From NCBI RefSeq assembly GCF_002160515.1, contig NZ_NFKS01000023.1, positions 1 through 50,214 of the forward strand: a stretch of 50,214 nt of DNA, read 5' to 3'. The translations under genes and the position numbers were made by a program. Below are positions 7,211 to 16,248 of this stretch, one piece after another. How positions within the stretch are numbered: position 1 is the stretch's first letter; each line of letters begins with the position of its first letter. Origin of the DNA: Anaeromassilibacillus sp. An172 (lineage in GTDB: Bacteria > Bacillota > Clostridia > Oscillospirales > Acutalibacteraceae). The notes below the pieces were generated by a model, which made no database searches, was not told the DNA's origin, and saw only the letters and a program-made list of their open reading frames with translations.

Positions 7211-7636
7211 ATGCGGTCTTTCCTATACAAATTCGCAATGTTTATGCAGGGCAGATACAAGATGGATCAGCTAAACTATGTACTGCTTATCGCAAGCTTA
7301 TTGTTATCCTTTATCAACGTATTTCCCCGAAGCCTTATTATTTATTTTTTTGAGCTTTTATTTTTGGTTCTGTTCTTTTTCAGATTTCTTTCCAAGAACA
7401 TATACAAAAGAGGAGCAGAAAACAGAAAATTCCTTTCAATCTGGGGCAAAACACGTGATTTCTTTATTCTTAACAAAAATAAAATCAAAGAGTTTAAAAC
7501 CCACGTTTATGTAAAATGCCCGTATTGTAAAGCCCAGCTTCGTGTAAAAAGAATAAACGGCAAACACAAGGTACGCTGCCCACGCTGCGGCGAATCCTTT
7601 GAAAAGAAAATCCACTTCGGCGGAAAAAACAAATAA
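7211..7636 (+). CDS. Membrane protein with C-terminal zinc ribbon
   Basis: Product of 141 aa. An N-terminal amphipathic part (MRSFLYKFAMFMQGRYKMDQLN) leads to two membrane segments (about 22-39 and 42-60). The cytosolic part ends in a zinc ribbon, CPYC...CPRC, with basic strands between (KAQLRVKRINGKHKVR). The ribbon resembles zf-ribbon domains found on several regulators and membrane proteins. Function is unknown; it may sense or bind nucleic acid or a partner at the membrane. It has its own promoter and a terminator, so it is a single-gene unit. The GGAG before the ATG is at about 9 nt. Confidence 0.7.
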   Translation: MRSFLYKFAMFMQGRYKMDQLNYVLLIASLLLSFINVFPRSLIIYFFELLFLVLFFFRFLSKNIYKRGAENRKFLSIWGKTRDFFILNKNKIKEFKTHVYVKCPYCKAQLRVKRINGKHKVRCPRCGESFEKKIHFGGKNK

Positions 7637-7650
7637 TATATTAAAAATTA

Positions 7651-7686
7651 AAACTCCACACAGATTTAAAAGTCCGTGTGGAGTTT
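7651..7686. terminator. Bidirectional terminator, zinc-ribbon gene / aroK
   Basis: An 11-bp perfect stem (7651-7661 with 7676-7686) and 14-nt loop lie between two convergent genes. T-rich sequence follows on both strands. Confidence 0.75.
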
Positions 7687-7698
7687 GATTTTTTGTGT

Positions 7699-8202
7699 TT
7701 ACATTTTTTCAATGTGTTCAACTATCTGATTTACACAATCCTCAGGAACGGTGTTTTCATCCGCTGTTATTGTTATGTCCGCATATTTTTCATAAAGAGG
7801 TGTTCTCACTCTGAAAATATCCTCAAGTGTTTCACCCTTTTTAAAGGCAATACCACGGGTTTTCATGTTGGTAATTCTCTTTTTCAAAATTTTTAGAGGA
7901 ACTTCAACATAAACAACGATACCGTCTTTTTTAAGATTTTTCATAGCTTCATCACTTAGTATCATGGAACCGCCTGTGGCTACAACTGAGTTTACGGGAG
8001 AAATCTCCTCTCCCACCTGCTGTTCAATTTCCAGAAACTTTTCCAAACCCTCTGTATCGATTATTTCCTGAAGCTTTTTGCCCTCTCTTTTGCAGATTAC
8101 AAGGTCTGTGTCAACAAAATCAAAACCCAAAGATTTTGCAAGGATAACACCTATTGTACTTTTTCCCGAGCCGGGCATTCCTACCATTACAACATTTTTC
8201 AT
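7699..8202 (-). CDS. aroK: Shikimate kinase
   Basis: Product of 167 aa. It phosphorylates shikimate to shikimate 3-phosphate in the chorismate pathway. Visible motifs: Walker A GMPGSGKST (8-16), the shikimate-binding DTD (31-33), the GG pair in VATGGSM, LMRT-like RVRTPLYEKYAD near the C terminus. The length is standard. It is the last gene of a leftward operon: the ABC exporter stop is 13 bases upstream. No other aro gene is nearby, so the operon is not a pathway operon. Confidence 0.9.
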   Translation of the reverse strand: MKNVVMVGMPGSGKSTIGVILAKSLGFDFVDTDLVICKREGKKLQEIIDTEGLEKFLEIEQQVGEEISPVNSVVATGGSMILSDEAMKNLKKDGIVVYVEVPLKILKKRITNMKTRGIAFKKGETLEDIFRVRTPLYEKYADITITADENTVPEDCVNQIVEHIEKM

Positions 8203-8215
8203 ATATAAAACTCCT

Positions 8216-9946
8216 TTAGCTTCTCTGTGAATACATGGAGTAAAGCTTGTAATACTCTCCCTTTTTCTCCATAAGCTCCTTATGGGTTCCCACTTCGGCT
8301 ATACCATCTTCCGTAAGAACAAAAATCCTTGCAGCGTTTCTTATGGTGGTAAGTCTGTGGGCGATTATAAATGTGGTTCTGTCCTTTGCAAGTCTTTCCA
8401 AGGACTGCTGAACTAAAAGCTCGCTTTCGTTGTCGAGGGCTGATGTGGCCTCGTCAAGAATAAGCACAGGAGGATTTTTAAGAAACAGTCTTGCTATAGA
8501 AATACGCTGTTTCTGACCTCCGGAAAGCTTTACTCCCCTTTCACCCACATATGTGTCGTAGCCCTCGGACAAACCGAGAATAAACTCGTGAGCTCCTGCA
8601 AGCTTAGCGGCTGTTATAATCTCCTCTTCTGTGGGGTTTTCCTTGCCGTAGGCAATATTCTCCCTTACAGTTCCGTTGAAAAGGTAAACATCCTGCTGAA
8701 CAACACCGATATTTTTTCTCAAGGAATCAAGGCTTATATCCCTTACATCAACACCGTCAAGGGTAACTTTGCCGTCTGTAACATCGTAAAATCTGGGTAT
8801 AAGACTGCACAATGTGGTTTTTCCTCCCCCTGAGGGGCCAACCAAAGCGATGCTCTCGCCTTTTTTCACGTCAATGTTTATATTGTCGAGAACCTTTTCA
8901 CCCTCTTCGGAATAGGAAAAGCTTACGTTTTCAAACTTTATTTCACCCTCTACCTTATCCATTACAACAGGGTTTTCCTTGTCCTTTATGGTTACAGGCT
9001 CATCCATTATTTCAAAAAATCTTTCTATACCGGTTGTACCCTTTTGGAACTGCTCGGCAAATTCAACTATTCTTCTGATAGTGGTGAGCAAGGTCTGGAT
9101 ATACAAAAGATAAGCCACTAAATCGGCTCCGTTTATAAATCCATTCGCCATAAAAATACTGCCCACCAAAATAACAGCCACATACATAACGCCGTCCATA
9201 AATCTTGTAGAACCCTGAAACAGCGCCATATATCTGTAGGCAAAGCTTTTTATTTTTAAGAACTTATTGTTTTCCCTGTCAAACTTTTCCTGCTCTACAG
9301 GCTCGTTTGCAAAGGATTTAACAACCCTTATTCCTGTAAGGCTGTCCTCAATCATAGCGTTAAGCTCCGCTGTCTGCACACGTGTTTCCTTAAAGCCACG
9401 TTTCATGTTTCTTCTGAAAAATATAATACCTGTAAGCATCAAAGGAAGCAAAGCAAAAATAATGAGCGTCATCCAAATGTTGACCCCTGCAAGAATTACA
9501 AAGGAACCAACTATTTTAAGTCCGGCGATAAAAAATTCCTCCGGGCAATGGTGGGAAAACTCCGTAACGTCAAAAAGGTCGTTGGTAATTCTGGACATGA
9601 GCTGACCAACTTTTGCATTGTCATAAAATGAAAAAGAGAGCCTTTCCAAATGGGCGAACAAATCCCTTCTCATATCCGTTTCAAGACGAACGCCCATCAC
9701 ATGGCCTATATACGCCATATAATAGTTGGCTACAGTGTCCACTATTCTCAAAAACAGGTAAATAACCACAAGCCTTATTGCCATGGGAAGAAAAGCGTCG
9801 GTAATTCCTGCGGCGGCAGAATTTGTTATCTGACGTACAATCATCGGAAAAACAAGCTCGCACACAGTTGAAAGTCCTGCACACAGCAGGTCAATTACCA
9901 CTATTCCCAAATATGGCTTATAGTAAGGTAAAAATCTTTTAAGCAA
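8216..9946 (-). CDS. ABC exporter, fused membrane and ATPase domains
   Basis: Product of 576 aa from the TTG at 9946 (MLKRFLPYYKPYLG), which has AGGAG eight bases upstream. A type 1 exporter membrane domain with six segments fills residues 10-300. The ATPase has Walker A GPSGGGKTT, a Q-loop GVVQQDVYLF, signature LSGGQKQR, Walker B VLILDEATSALD and the H-loop IIAHRL. It is a half-transporter that should work as a homodimer (MsbA/BmrA/LmrA class) because no partner gene is adjacent. Substrate is unknown. It is the middle gene of rlmA-like / ABC / aroK. Confidence 0.9.
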   Translation of the reverse strand: MLKRFLPYYKPYLGIVVIDLLCAGLSTVCELVFPMIVRQITNSAAAGITDAFLPMAIRLVVIYLFLRIVDTVANYYMAYIGHVMGVRLETDMRRDLFAHLERLSFSFYDNAKVGQLMSRITNDLFDVTEFSHHCPEEFFIAGLKIVGSFVILAGVNIWMTLIIFALLPLMLTGIIFFRRNMKRGFKETRVQTAELNAMIEDSLTGIRVVKSFANEPVEQEKFDRENNKFLKIKSFAYRYMALFQGSTRFMDGVMYVAVILVGSIFMANGFINGADLVAYLLYIQTLLTTIRRIVEFAEQFQKGTTGIERFFEIMDEPVTIKDKENPVVMDKVEGEIKFENVSFSYSEEGEKVLDNINIDVKKGESIALVGPSGGGKTTLCSLIPRFYDVTDGKVTLDGVDVRDISLDSLRKNIGVVQQDVYLFNGTVRENIAYGKENPTEEEIITAAKLAGAHEFILGLSEGYDTYVGERGVKLSGGQKQRISIARLFLKNPPVLILDEATSALDNESELLVQQSLERLAKDRTTFIIAHRLTTIRNAARIFVLTEDGIAEVGTHKELMEKKGEYYKLYSMYSQRS

Positions 9947-9974
9947 GTATATCACTCCTAAATCGGTTAATATA

Positions 9975-10784
9975 TTATAATCGCATATCGGCGGAAACCC
10001 AGAATGCGGCGGTAAGCTCCATACCCTCAAGCTGTAAAAGCTTATTTTTATTTTCTTCCTTTATTCTGTTGAGGTGAGGAGTCATATAAAGCAAATCTTT
10101 AAGTTCTTCATTGTTAACATGAAATTTAAAGCTGTGCTTTTGACTGTAAAGTCTTTTAAAAAGTGTTTCATCATGGCTTGAGGGCTTTTTATCCTGAGGG
10201 AAAACCTCATCGTAAATAACCTCTTTCATCTCCATAAGATGTTCTGTAGCGGCGTTTACCTCTATGGCTATTCCGCCTCTTTTTAAAATTCTGCTGTATT
10301 CTCCGTCCATAAAAAGGGAAAACATAGCCGTAACAATATCCGCACTTCCGCTTTCAACCGGCAAAAGTGAAGCGGTGGCAACCGCCCATGTTATGTCCTT
10401 TCCCCTTGAGCAAGCCATTTTTACACCGTCTTTGGCTATATCTATGCCCACGGTGCGGCTGTTTTCAAAGCTATTAGCCAAAGCTCTGGTGTAATAGCCC
10501 TCGCCGCAGCCCACATCTACAATCAACGGATTTTCGCTTTTGCAAAACTCTTTTGCAGTTTCTCTTACCGCCTGGCAAATGGGAAGATATTTTCCTGTTT
10601 CCAAAAATCTTCTCCTTGCCATAAGCATTTCCTTTGTATCTCCCGGGTGCAGAGAATGTTTATTTTGAACAGGAAGCAAATTTACATACCCCTGACGTGC
10701 CATATCAAAACAATGTCTGTTAGGACAGATATAGGATTTTCCATCTTGAACAAGCTTTTCCCCGCACAGAGGACAAATAAGCAT
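9975..10784 (-). CDS. rlmA: 23S rRNA guanine-N1 methyltransferase, RlmA family
   Basis: Product of 269 aa; the ATG at 10784 follows AAGGGG at about 8 nt. The N terminus is a zinc finger with the RlmA order C4-x2-C7...C20...H24 (CPLC and CPNRHCFDMARQGY). The SAM-binding motif IVDVGCGEGYYT follows. RlmA enzymes methylate G745 (RlmAI) or G748 (RlmAII, TlrB, giving tylosin resistance) in helix 35 of 23S rRNA. Which of the two positions is used cannot be told. Its promoter is at 10839-10867; the ABC exporter starts 28 bases after its stop. Confidence 0.85.
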   Translation of the reverse strand: MLICPLCGEKLVQDGKSYICPNRHCFDMARQGYVNLLPVQNKHSLHPGDTKEMLMARRRFLETGKYLPICQAVRETAKEFCKSENPLIVDVGCGEGYYTRALANSFENSRTVGIDIAKDGVKMACSRGKDITWAVATASLLPVESGSADIVTAMFSLFMDGEYSRILKRGGIAIEVNAATEHLMEMKEVIYDEVFPQDKKPSSHDETLFKRLYSQKHSFKFHVNNEELKDLLYMTPHLNRIKEENKNKLLQLEGMELTAAFWVSADMRL

Positions 10785-10838
10785 ATGCTCATCCCCTTTT
10801 CTTATATGTAATCTTTTATAAATCAAAAGTCTTTAAAA

Positions 10839-10867
10839 AGGATATTATTTTTTATATTTAAAGTCAA
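10839..10867 (-). promoter_or_regulatory. Promoter of rlmA-ABC-aroK
   Basis: On the - strand TTGACT, 17 nt, TATCCT. It is downstream of the rubredoxin terminator, so this operon begins here. Confidence 0.5.
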
Positions 10868-10891
10868 TAGTTTCAATATTAAAAAGCAAAA

Positions 10892-10920
10892 AACAACGGC
10901 AGATTAAATCCACCGTTGTT
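10892..10920 (-). terminator. Rubredoxin terminator
   Basis: An 8-bp stem (10892-10899 with 10913-10920) is followed on the - strand by T6. Confidence 0.75.
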
Positions 10921-10945
10921 CCTTAATAATCATTGTCTGTGATAA

Positions 10946-11101
10946 TTACTCAGCAACGAACTCGTCTTTGCCTACACCGCAAAGAGGGCACTCGAAATCG
11001 TCTGGAATATCTTCCCACTTTGTGCCTGGTGCAATACCGTTATCAGGATCGCCGAGAGCCTCGTCGTATCTATATCCACATACTTCGCAAACGTATACCA
11101 T
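10946..11101 (-). CDS. Rubredoxin
   Basis: Product of 51 aa, short but complete. The two knuckles that bind one iron are present: Cys5-x2-Cys8 ([10 protein letters not shown]) and Cys38-x2-Cys41 ([11 protein letters not shown]), with the usual [20 protein letters not shown] between. It is a cytosolic one-electron carrier, in anaerobes commonly for oxygen or peroxide reductases. AAAGGAGG lies 8 bases before the ATG. It sits between pyruvate kinase and the rlmA operon with its own terminator. Partner oxidoreductases (rubrerythrin, NROR) are not in the window. Confidence 0.95.
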   Translation of the reverse strand: MVYVCEVCGYRYDEALGDPDNGIAPGTKWEDIPDDFECPLCGVGKDEFVAE

Positions 11102-11242
11102 TGCAACGTCCTCCTTTATATAAATTATAAATATATCTTATCCCGCAAGGGAAATAAGCTGAATTGCTGTTATAAAGTCAATCTTTCCTTGAAGTATTAT
11201 ACCGCAGGATACGGGCTTTGTCTGTGACTTGGTAACATTTTA

Positions 11243-12676
11243 TCAGATAATTCTGATATTGAGAGTGTCTGTGCCGGAAGTAGGAACTGTCTTATTTGAA
11301 GAAAGAACCAAAACAGTGTCGCCCTTCTTAACATAGCCTGTTGAAAGAGCCTTAACCATAGCCTGCTTTGTGATAGCGTCTGTTGTGAGCTTCTCCTCGC
11401 CTATAACAGCGGTGATACCCCAGTTGAGACAGAGCTTCTTGCAAACTCTCTCGGAGGTAACAACAGCGATAATCGGACAGCTTGGTCTGTAGTGAGCCAT
11501 AGCTCTTGCCACCTGACCTGTTGCGCTTTCAACTATAATAGCCTTTGCATTGATGTTTTCTGCAACATCCTTTGCAGCATGGCAGATTGTTTCTCTGAAG
11601 CTCTCTGTAATAGGATACTTTTTAATGTATTCCTGAAGAGCAATTGATTCGCCGTTGCTTTCAGCCTCACAGCAGATATCATTGAGAGCCTGTACGCTTT
11701 CTACAGGGTATTTACCTGCGGCAGACTCACCGGAGAGCATAACTGCGCTTGTTCCGTCGTAAACTGCGTTTGCAACGTCGCTTATCTCAGCTCTGGTAGG
11801 TCTTGGAGAATTTGTCATACTCTCAAGCATCTGAGTTGCTGTGATAACGTATTTACCTGCAACAACTGTTTTTCTGATAAGTGTTTTCTGAATTTCTGGA
11901 AGCTTGATAAAAGGTATTTCAACACCCATGTCACCACGGGCAACCATGATACCGTCGGCAACCTCCAAAATTCTGTCGATATCGTCAACACCGCTCTGAT
12001 TTTCAATCTTTGCGATAATCTCAACATACTCAAAGCCGATACTGTCGATGTAGTCTCTAAGCTTTATAACGTCGTCTGCTGATCTTACGAAAGATGCGGC
12101 GATAACATTTGCGCCCTGCTCCAAACCGAACTCAATGTCAGCACGGTCTTTTGCACTTACATAAGGCATGTTTATATGATAGTTAGGTATATTTATACTT
12201 TTTCTGTTGGAAAGCCTGCCGCCCTTTACAACTGTGCAGACAATAGCGTCCTGGTTGGCTTCTTTAACCACAAATGAAAGCTTTCCGTCATCGAGAAGAA
12301 TTTCTCTTCCCTTTATATCCTTGTCGGCGGCAAAAAGCTCAACAAGCTTTGGATATGAAAGAGGAACTCCCTTATCATTTCCCTTATCTCCCTCTTTCAA
12401 AAGGGAAAACTCCTGTCCTTCCTGAAGCTCTACAAAGCCATTTTCAAAAATACCAACTCTAACCTCAGGGCCTTTGGTATCAAGAAGGATAGCAACATTC
12501 TTGCCGCTTTCCGCAATAGCTGTTTTTACGGTGTTAAATCTTTTTTTCTGCTCCTCATAGGTTCCGTGGGACATATTAAAACGTGCTACATCCATACCTG
12601 CAGCTATCATCTTTTTCAAGGTTTCCTTGTCATCACAAGCAGGACCCATTGTGCATACAATTTTTGTTTTTCTCAT
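11243..12676 (-). CDS. pyk: Pyruvate kinase
   Basis: Product of 477 aa, converting phosphoenolpyruvate and ADP to pyruvate and ATP in glycolysis. Visible motifs: N-terminal RKTKIVCTMGPA, substrate loop ARFNMSHG, LLDTKGPEVRVG, the active-site helix IIAKIENQSGVDDID, VARGDMGVE and VANAVYDGTSAVMLSGESAAG. The C-terminal allosteric domain is complete; the extra PEP-utiliser-like domain of Bacillus Pyk is absent. The ATG at 12676 follows GAGGTG. The promoter is at 12790-12818, with a leader of about 105 nt. Confidence 0.95.
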   Translation of the reverse strand: MRKTKIVCTMGPACDDKETLKKMIAAGMDVARFNMSHGTYEEQKKRFNTVKTAIAESGKNVAILLDTKGPEVRVGIFENGFVELQEGQEFSLLKEGDKGNDKGVPLSYPKLVELFAADKDIKGREILLDDGKLSFVVKEANQDAIVCTVVKGGRLSNRKSINIPNYHINMPYVSAKDRADIEFGLEQGANVIAASFVRSADDVIKLRDYIDSIGFEYVEIIAKIENQSGVDDIDRILEVADGIMVARGDMGVEIPFIKLPEIQKTLIRKTVVAGKYVITATQMLESMTNSPRPTRAEISDVANAVYDGTSAVMLSGESAAGKYPVESVQALNDICCEAESNGESIALQEYIKKYPITESFRETICHAAKDVAENINAKAIIVESATGQVARAMAHYRPSCPIIAVVTSERVCKKLCLNWGITAVIGEEKLTTDAITKQAMVKALSTGYVKKGDTVLVLSSNKTVPTSGTDTLNIRII

Positions 12677-12789
12677 AATTTTACACCTCATACACTTTTA
12701 TTTAGCCATACAATATAAACATTCCCTCAAAATAAAGAGGAAATTCATTCCAATATATTCAATCAGATATTAAGTACGCTTTCAAGTGA

Positions 12790-12818
12790 AGTATACCATT
12801 AACCTTGAAAAAAATCAA
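12790..12818 (-). promoter_or_regulatory. Promoter of pyk
   Basis: On the - strand TTGATT, 17 nt, TATACT. Confidence 0.65.
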
Positions 12819-12996
12819 TAGAAATAGCATTGTTTATATGAATTTTACAGTTATACTTCACAAAATACTTTATAAGCAATCACAATAAATTATTCCAAAA
12901 CATTTTTAATATATTTAAGTGTTCTAACGCTTTAAAATAAGCAGTTATAAAGTTTTCTAATTGCTTTCTTTTTATTTCTGATAACATCTGCCGCTC

Positions 12997-13025
12997 TTGA
13001 TTTTAGGTTATACTGATGATAGACT
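12997..13025 (+). promoter_or_regulatory. Candidate promoter of GNAT gene
   Basis: TTGATT, 17 nt, TAGACT. The -10 is weak. Confidence 0.35.
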
Positions 13026-13061
13026 ATTGAATGTATAACTTTTATTATTAAGGAGGACAAA

Positions 13062-13640
13062 ATGGAAATAAGAGAATTAAACAAAGCTGATATTGAATTT
13101 ATCTATAAAAACAGAATGGAAAATGATTTTCCTCCGGAGGAAATCCGTCCCTGGGATATGTTTGAAAGAAGCTTTTCCATGGGATTATATACAGGCTACG
13201 GACTTTACGAAAATGAAAAGCTTTTGTCCTACGCCACCTTTACTTTTTCAAATAACAACGATACAATCCTGCTGGATTATTACGCCGTGGACTCTTCCCT
13301 GCGTGGTAAAGGAATAGGCGCAAATTTTCTTTCAGAGCTTTCCAAAAAGCTTCAGGACAAACTCATACTTTTGGAGGTTGAAAACCCCAAGTTTTCAAAA
13401 AACGATGATGACCTTTCCGTACGCACCAGAAGAATAAATTTCTATAAAAGATGCGGCGCTTACCTTTCTAATACAACATCAAAAGTATTTGAAGCTGATT
13501 TCGCAATTATGTATATTTCAAGAAAGGGTGAAAAAAGCGACGGCGAGATTGCTTCCGCAATTAAAGAAATTTACCGCTCCATGTTTACAAAAGAAATTCT
13601 CGAAAAGTATGTAACCGTATACGAAAAACAAAACATATAA
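13062..13640 (+). CDS. GNAT family N-acetyltransferase
   Basis: Product of 192 aa, preceded by AAGGAGG. The acetyl-CoA pyrophosphate loop is visible as DSSLRGKGIGANFL (R-x-x-G-x-G), with the strand DTILLDYYAVD before it and NFYKRCGAY after it. The N terminus begins IRELNKADIEFIY. The acceptor substrate is unknown; such proteins acetylate small amines, tRNA or protein N termini. It precedes the ferritin gene but the latter has its own promoter. Confidence 0.8.
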   Translation: MEIRELNKADIEFIYKNRMENDFPPEEIRPWDMFERSFSMGLYTGYGLYENEKLLSYATFTFSNNNDTILLDYYAVDSSLRGKGIGANFLSELSKKLQDKLILLEVENPKFSKNDDDLSVRTRRINFYKRCGAYLSNTTSKVFEADFAIMYISRKGEKSDGEIASAIKEIYRSMFTKEILEKYVTVYEKQNI

Positions 13641-13677
13641 TCTGACAAAAACCTGAAATTTTCCATGTTTTTTGAAA

Positions 13678-13704
13678 TTAGCACTCTAAGGCCGAAAGTG
13701 CTAT
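13678..13704 (+). promoter_or_regulatory. CIRCE-like element (HrcA operator)
   Basis: Left arm TTAGCACTC (13678-13686), nine-base spacer, right arm AAGTGCTAT (13696-13704). The left arm is a perfect match to the CIRCE consensus TTAGCACTC-N9-GAGTGCTAA and the right arm matches at 7 of 9. It directly abuts and overlaps by one base the -35 of the ferritin-htpG promoter, the usual place for HrcA repression. Confidence 0.8.
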
Positions 13705-13732
13705 TGACTTTTCCTGACCATAGAGCTATAAT
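13704..13732 (+). promoter_or_regulatory. Promoter of ferritin-htpG operon
   Basis: TTGACT, 17 nt, TATAAT. Its -35 touches the CIRCE right arm. Leader of about 55 nt. Confidence 0.8.
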
Positions 13733-13791
13733 TATAAACGTAAGCAAAATAACGCTGTAACTACTTAAAATCAGGTTTGGAGGAAGAAAAA

Positions 13792-14304
13792 ATGCTTAAT
13801 GAAAAAATAGCCGAACTTTTAAACCAACAGATAAACAAGGAATTTTATTCCGCTTATCTTTATCTTGATTTTTCAAATTATTTTTATGATGCGGGCTTGG
13901 ACGGTTTTGGCAACTGGTACAAAATTCAGGCTCAGGAAGAAAGAGACCACGCAATGCTCATTCTCCGCTATATGCAGATGAACGGCATGAAGGTAACACT
14001 TGACGCCATTGAAAAGCCATCTGTAGAGCTTACAAGCAATCTTGGCGTTTTGGAAGCCGGATACAGCCACGAGCAGTATGTAACAGGTCTTATCAACACA
14101 ATCTATGCCGCCGCCCACGACGTAAACGACTTTAGAACTACACAGTTCTTGGACTGGTTCATTAAAGAACAGGGCGAAGAGGAAGAAAACGCAGACAACC
14201 TTATCAAAAAGTACAAGCTTTTCGGCGAGGACCCAAGAAGCCTCTACATGCTTGACAACGAGCTTAAAGCAAGGGTTTATGCAGCTCCCTCACTTGTAAT
14301 TTAA
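13792..14304 (+). CDS. ftnA: Non-heme ferritin
   Basis: Product of 170 aa; the ATG at 13792 follows GGAGG at 8 nt. It is a four-helix ferritin of bacterial FtnA type. Ferroxidase residues are visible: Glu in INKEFYSAYLYLD, the EERDH in QAQEERDHAML, and the EQG in FIKEQGEEEENAD. FtnA oxidises Fe(II) and stores Fe(III) in a 24-mer. It lies first in an operon with htpG (34-base gap) behind a CIRCE-like element. The absence of haem-binding Met and of the Dps signature argues against bacterioferritin and Dps. Confidence 0.9.
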   Translation: MLNEKIAELLNQQINKEFYSAYLYLDFSNYFYDAGLDGFGNWYKIQAQEERDHAMLILRYMQMNGMKVTLDAIEKPSVELTSNLGVLEAGYSHEQYVTGLINTIYAAAHDVNDFRTTQFLDWFIKEQGEEEENADNLIKKYKLFGEDPRSLYMLDNELKARVYAAPSLVI

Positions 14305-14338
14305 TTTTATATAATATTAAAGGAAAGAAGAAATAAAC

Positions 14339-16222
14339 ATGGAAAAAATGCAATTTAAGTCAGAGTCAAAAAGACTTCTGGACTTGATGATTAACTCAAT
14401 TTACACACACAGAGAAATATTTTTAAGAGAAATTATCTCAAACGCCAGCGACGCTATAGACAAGCTCTGCTTTATCTCCCTTACAGATGATAAAGTTGGC
14501 ATGAGCAGAAGCGATTTTAAAATTCTTATAAAAGCCGACAAAGAAAACCGCACCCTTACAGTTTCAGATAACGGTATCGGTATGGACAAGGACGAGCTTG
14601 AAAACAACCTGGGTACAATCGCTTCCAGCGGCTCTTATAAATTCCGTCAACAGCTTAAAGACGAGGACAAGGAAAATGTAGACATCATCGGACAGTTCGG
14701 TGTAGGCTTCTACTCAGCATTTATGGTAGCAAAGGAAATCACCGTAATCACAAGAAAATACGGCAGTGATACAGGCTACAAGTGGCAGTCCGCAGGCGCA
14801 GACGGTTATACAATTGAAGAATACAACAAGGACACCGTGGGAACAGACATCATTATGGTTCTCAAGGACGACACAGAAGAGGACAAGTACAGCGAATACC
14901 TCGAGCAATACAGGCTTTCCTCACTTATTAAAAAGTATTCAGACTACATCAGATATCCTATCGAGATGGACATGGAGTCCACAAAGGTTAAGGAAGGCAC
15001 AGAGGAAAAGCCTGAGTACGAAACAGTCGTTGAGAGAAAAACCCTCAACAGCATGGTTCCAATCTGGCAGAAAGCTAAGAAGGACGTTACAAAAGAGGAA
15101 TACAACAACTTCTACAAGGAAAAATTCTTTGACTTTGAAGACCCTCTTCTCACAATCACAACATCAGTTGAAGGCGTTGTAACATACAAAGCATTGCTCT
15201 ACATTCCTGCAAAAACTCCTTACAACTATTACACAAAGGAATACGAAAAGGGACTCCAGCTTTACTCAAGCGGCGTAATGATTATGGAAAACTGTCCTGA
15301 TTTGCTCCCAGAGCATTTCAGATTTGTAAAGGGCGTTGTTGACTCTCAGGATTTGTCTTTGAACATTTCCAGAGAGATGCTCCAGCACAACAGACAGCTT
15401 AAACTCATTGAAGAGCACTTGGAAAAGAAAATCAAAAACGAGCTTGCTTCCATGCTTAAAAAGGACAGAGAAAACTACGAAAAGTTCTTTGCAGCATTCG
15501 GCAGACAGCTTAAATACGGTCTTGTAAGCGATTACGGCGCACACAAGGACAAGCTTTCAGACCTTATCCTCTTCTACTCCTACAACCAGAAGAAGCTCAT
15601 CACTCTTGACGAGTATGTTGAAGCAATGAAAGAGGATCAGAAGTACATCTACTTTGCAACAGGCGAAAGCAAGGAGATTATCGAAACACTTCCTCAGACA
15701 GAAATCCTCAAAGACAAGGGCTTTGACTTCCTCTGCTGCACAGATGAAATCGACGAGTTCGCTCTCAATTCACTGCGCACATTTAAGGAAAAAGAGTTCC
15801 GTTCTGTTCTCAATGACGACCTTGGAATTGAAAGCGAGAACAAGGAAGAAGAAAAGGAAGAGGGTCAGGACGCTCTCATCACCTTTATCAAGGAAACTTT
15901 GGGCGACAAGGTTTCACAGGTTGTTGCTTCCAAAAAGCTCAAGAGTCATCCTGTATGCCTTACAGCTCAGGGAGGAATTTCATTTGAGATGGAAAAATAT
16001 TTCAGCGTTGTACAGCCGGAAAGCGGCATGAAAGCTCAGCGTGTTCTTGAAATCAACATGAGCCATCCGGCAGTTAAGGCCTTAAAGGATAAAGTTACCA
16101 CAAACATTGAAGAAGCAAAGAAATATGTTCAGCTTCTCTACAGTCAGTCATTGCTCATCGCCGGACTTCCTTTGGAAAATCCATCAGAGTACACTGACCT
16201 TGTCTGCAGCCTTATGATTTAA
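14339..16222 (+). CDS. htpG: Molecular chaperone HtpG (Hsp90)
   Basis: Product of 627 aa, normal length. The GHKL ATPase domain shows REIISNASDAIDKL, the ATP-binding DNGIGM, and IGQFGVGFYSAFM. The middle domain includes GVVDSQDLSLNISREMLQ, and the C-terminal dimer domain is complete. It is an ATP-driven cytosolic chaperone. The upstream site is AAAGGA at a long spacing. It shares the CIRCE-controlled promoter with ftnA and is followed by a TetR gene 26 bases on. In Bacillus subtilis htpG is not under HrcA, so this arrangement differs from that model. Confidence 0.95.
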   Translation: MEKMQFKSESKRLLDLMINSIYTHREIFLREIISNASDAIDKLCFISLTDDKVGMSRSDFKILIKADKENRTLTVSDNGIGMDKDELENNLGTIASSGSYKFRQQLKDEDKENVDIIGQFGVGFYSAFMVAKEITVITRKYGSDTGYKWQSAGADGYTIEEYNKDTVGTDIIMVLKDDTEEDKYSEYLEQYRLSSLIKKYSDYIRYPIEMDMESTKVKEGTEEKPEYETVVERKTLNSMVPIWQKAKKDVTKEEYNNFYKEKFFDFEDPLLTITTSVEGVVTYKALLYIPAKTPYNYYTKEYEKGLQLYSSGVMIMENCPDLLPEHFRFVKGVVDSQDLSLNISREMLQHNRQLKLIEEHLEKKIKNELASMLKKDRENYEKFFAAFGRQLKYGLVSDYGAHKDKLSDLILFYSYNQKKLITLDEYVEAMKEDQKYIYFATGESKEIIETLPQTEILKDKGFDFLCCTDEIDEFALNSLRTFKEKEFRSVLNDDLGIESENKEEEKEEGQDALITFIKETLGDKVSQVVASKKLKSHPVCLTAQGGISFEMEKYFSVVQPESGMKAQRVLEINMSHPAVKALKDKVTTNIEEAKKYVQLLYSQSLLIAGLPLENPSEYTDLVCSLMI

Positions 16223-16248
16223 AGACCTTATAGAGGATTAGAAAGAAA

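Larger units (their letters stand above)
12677..13061. other. Divergent promoter region, pyk / GNAT
   Basis: 385 AT-rich bases without a gene. It holds the pyk promoter (12790-12818) and a candidate GNAT promoter (12997-13025). I see no terminator or riboswitch. Confidence 0.5.
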
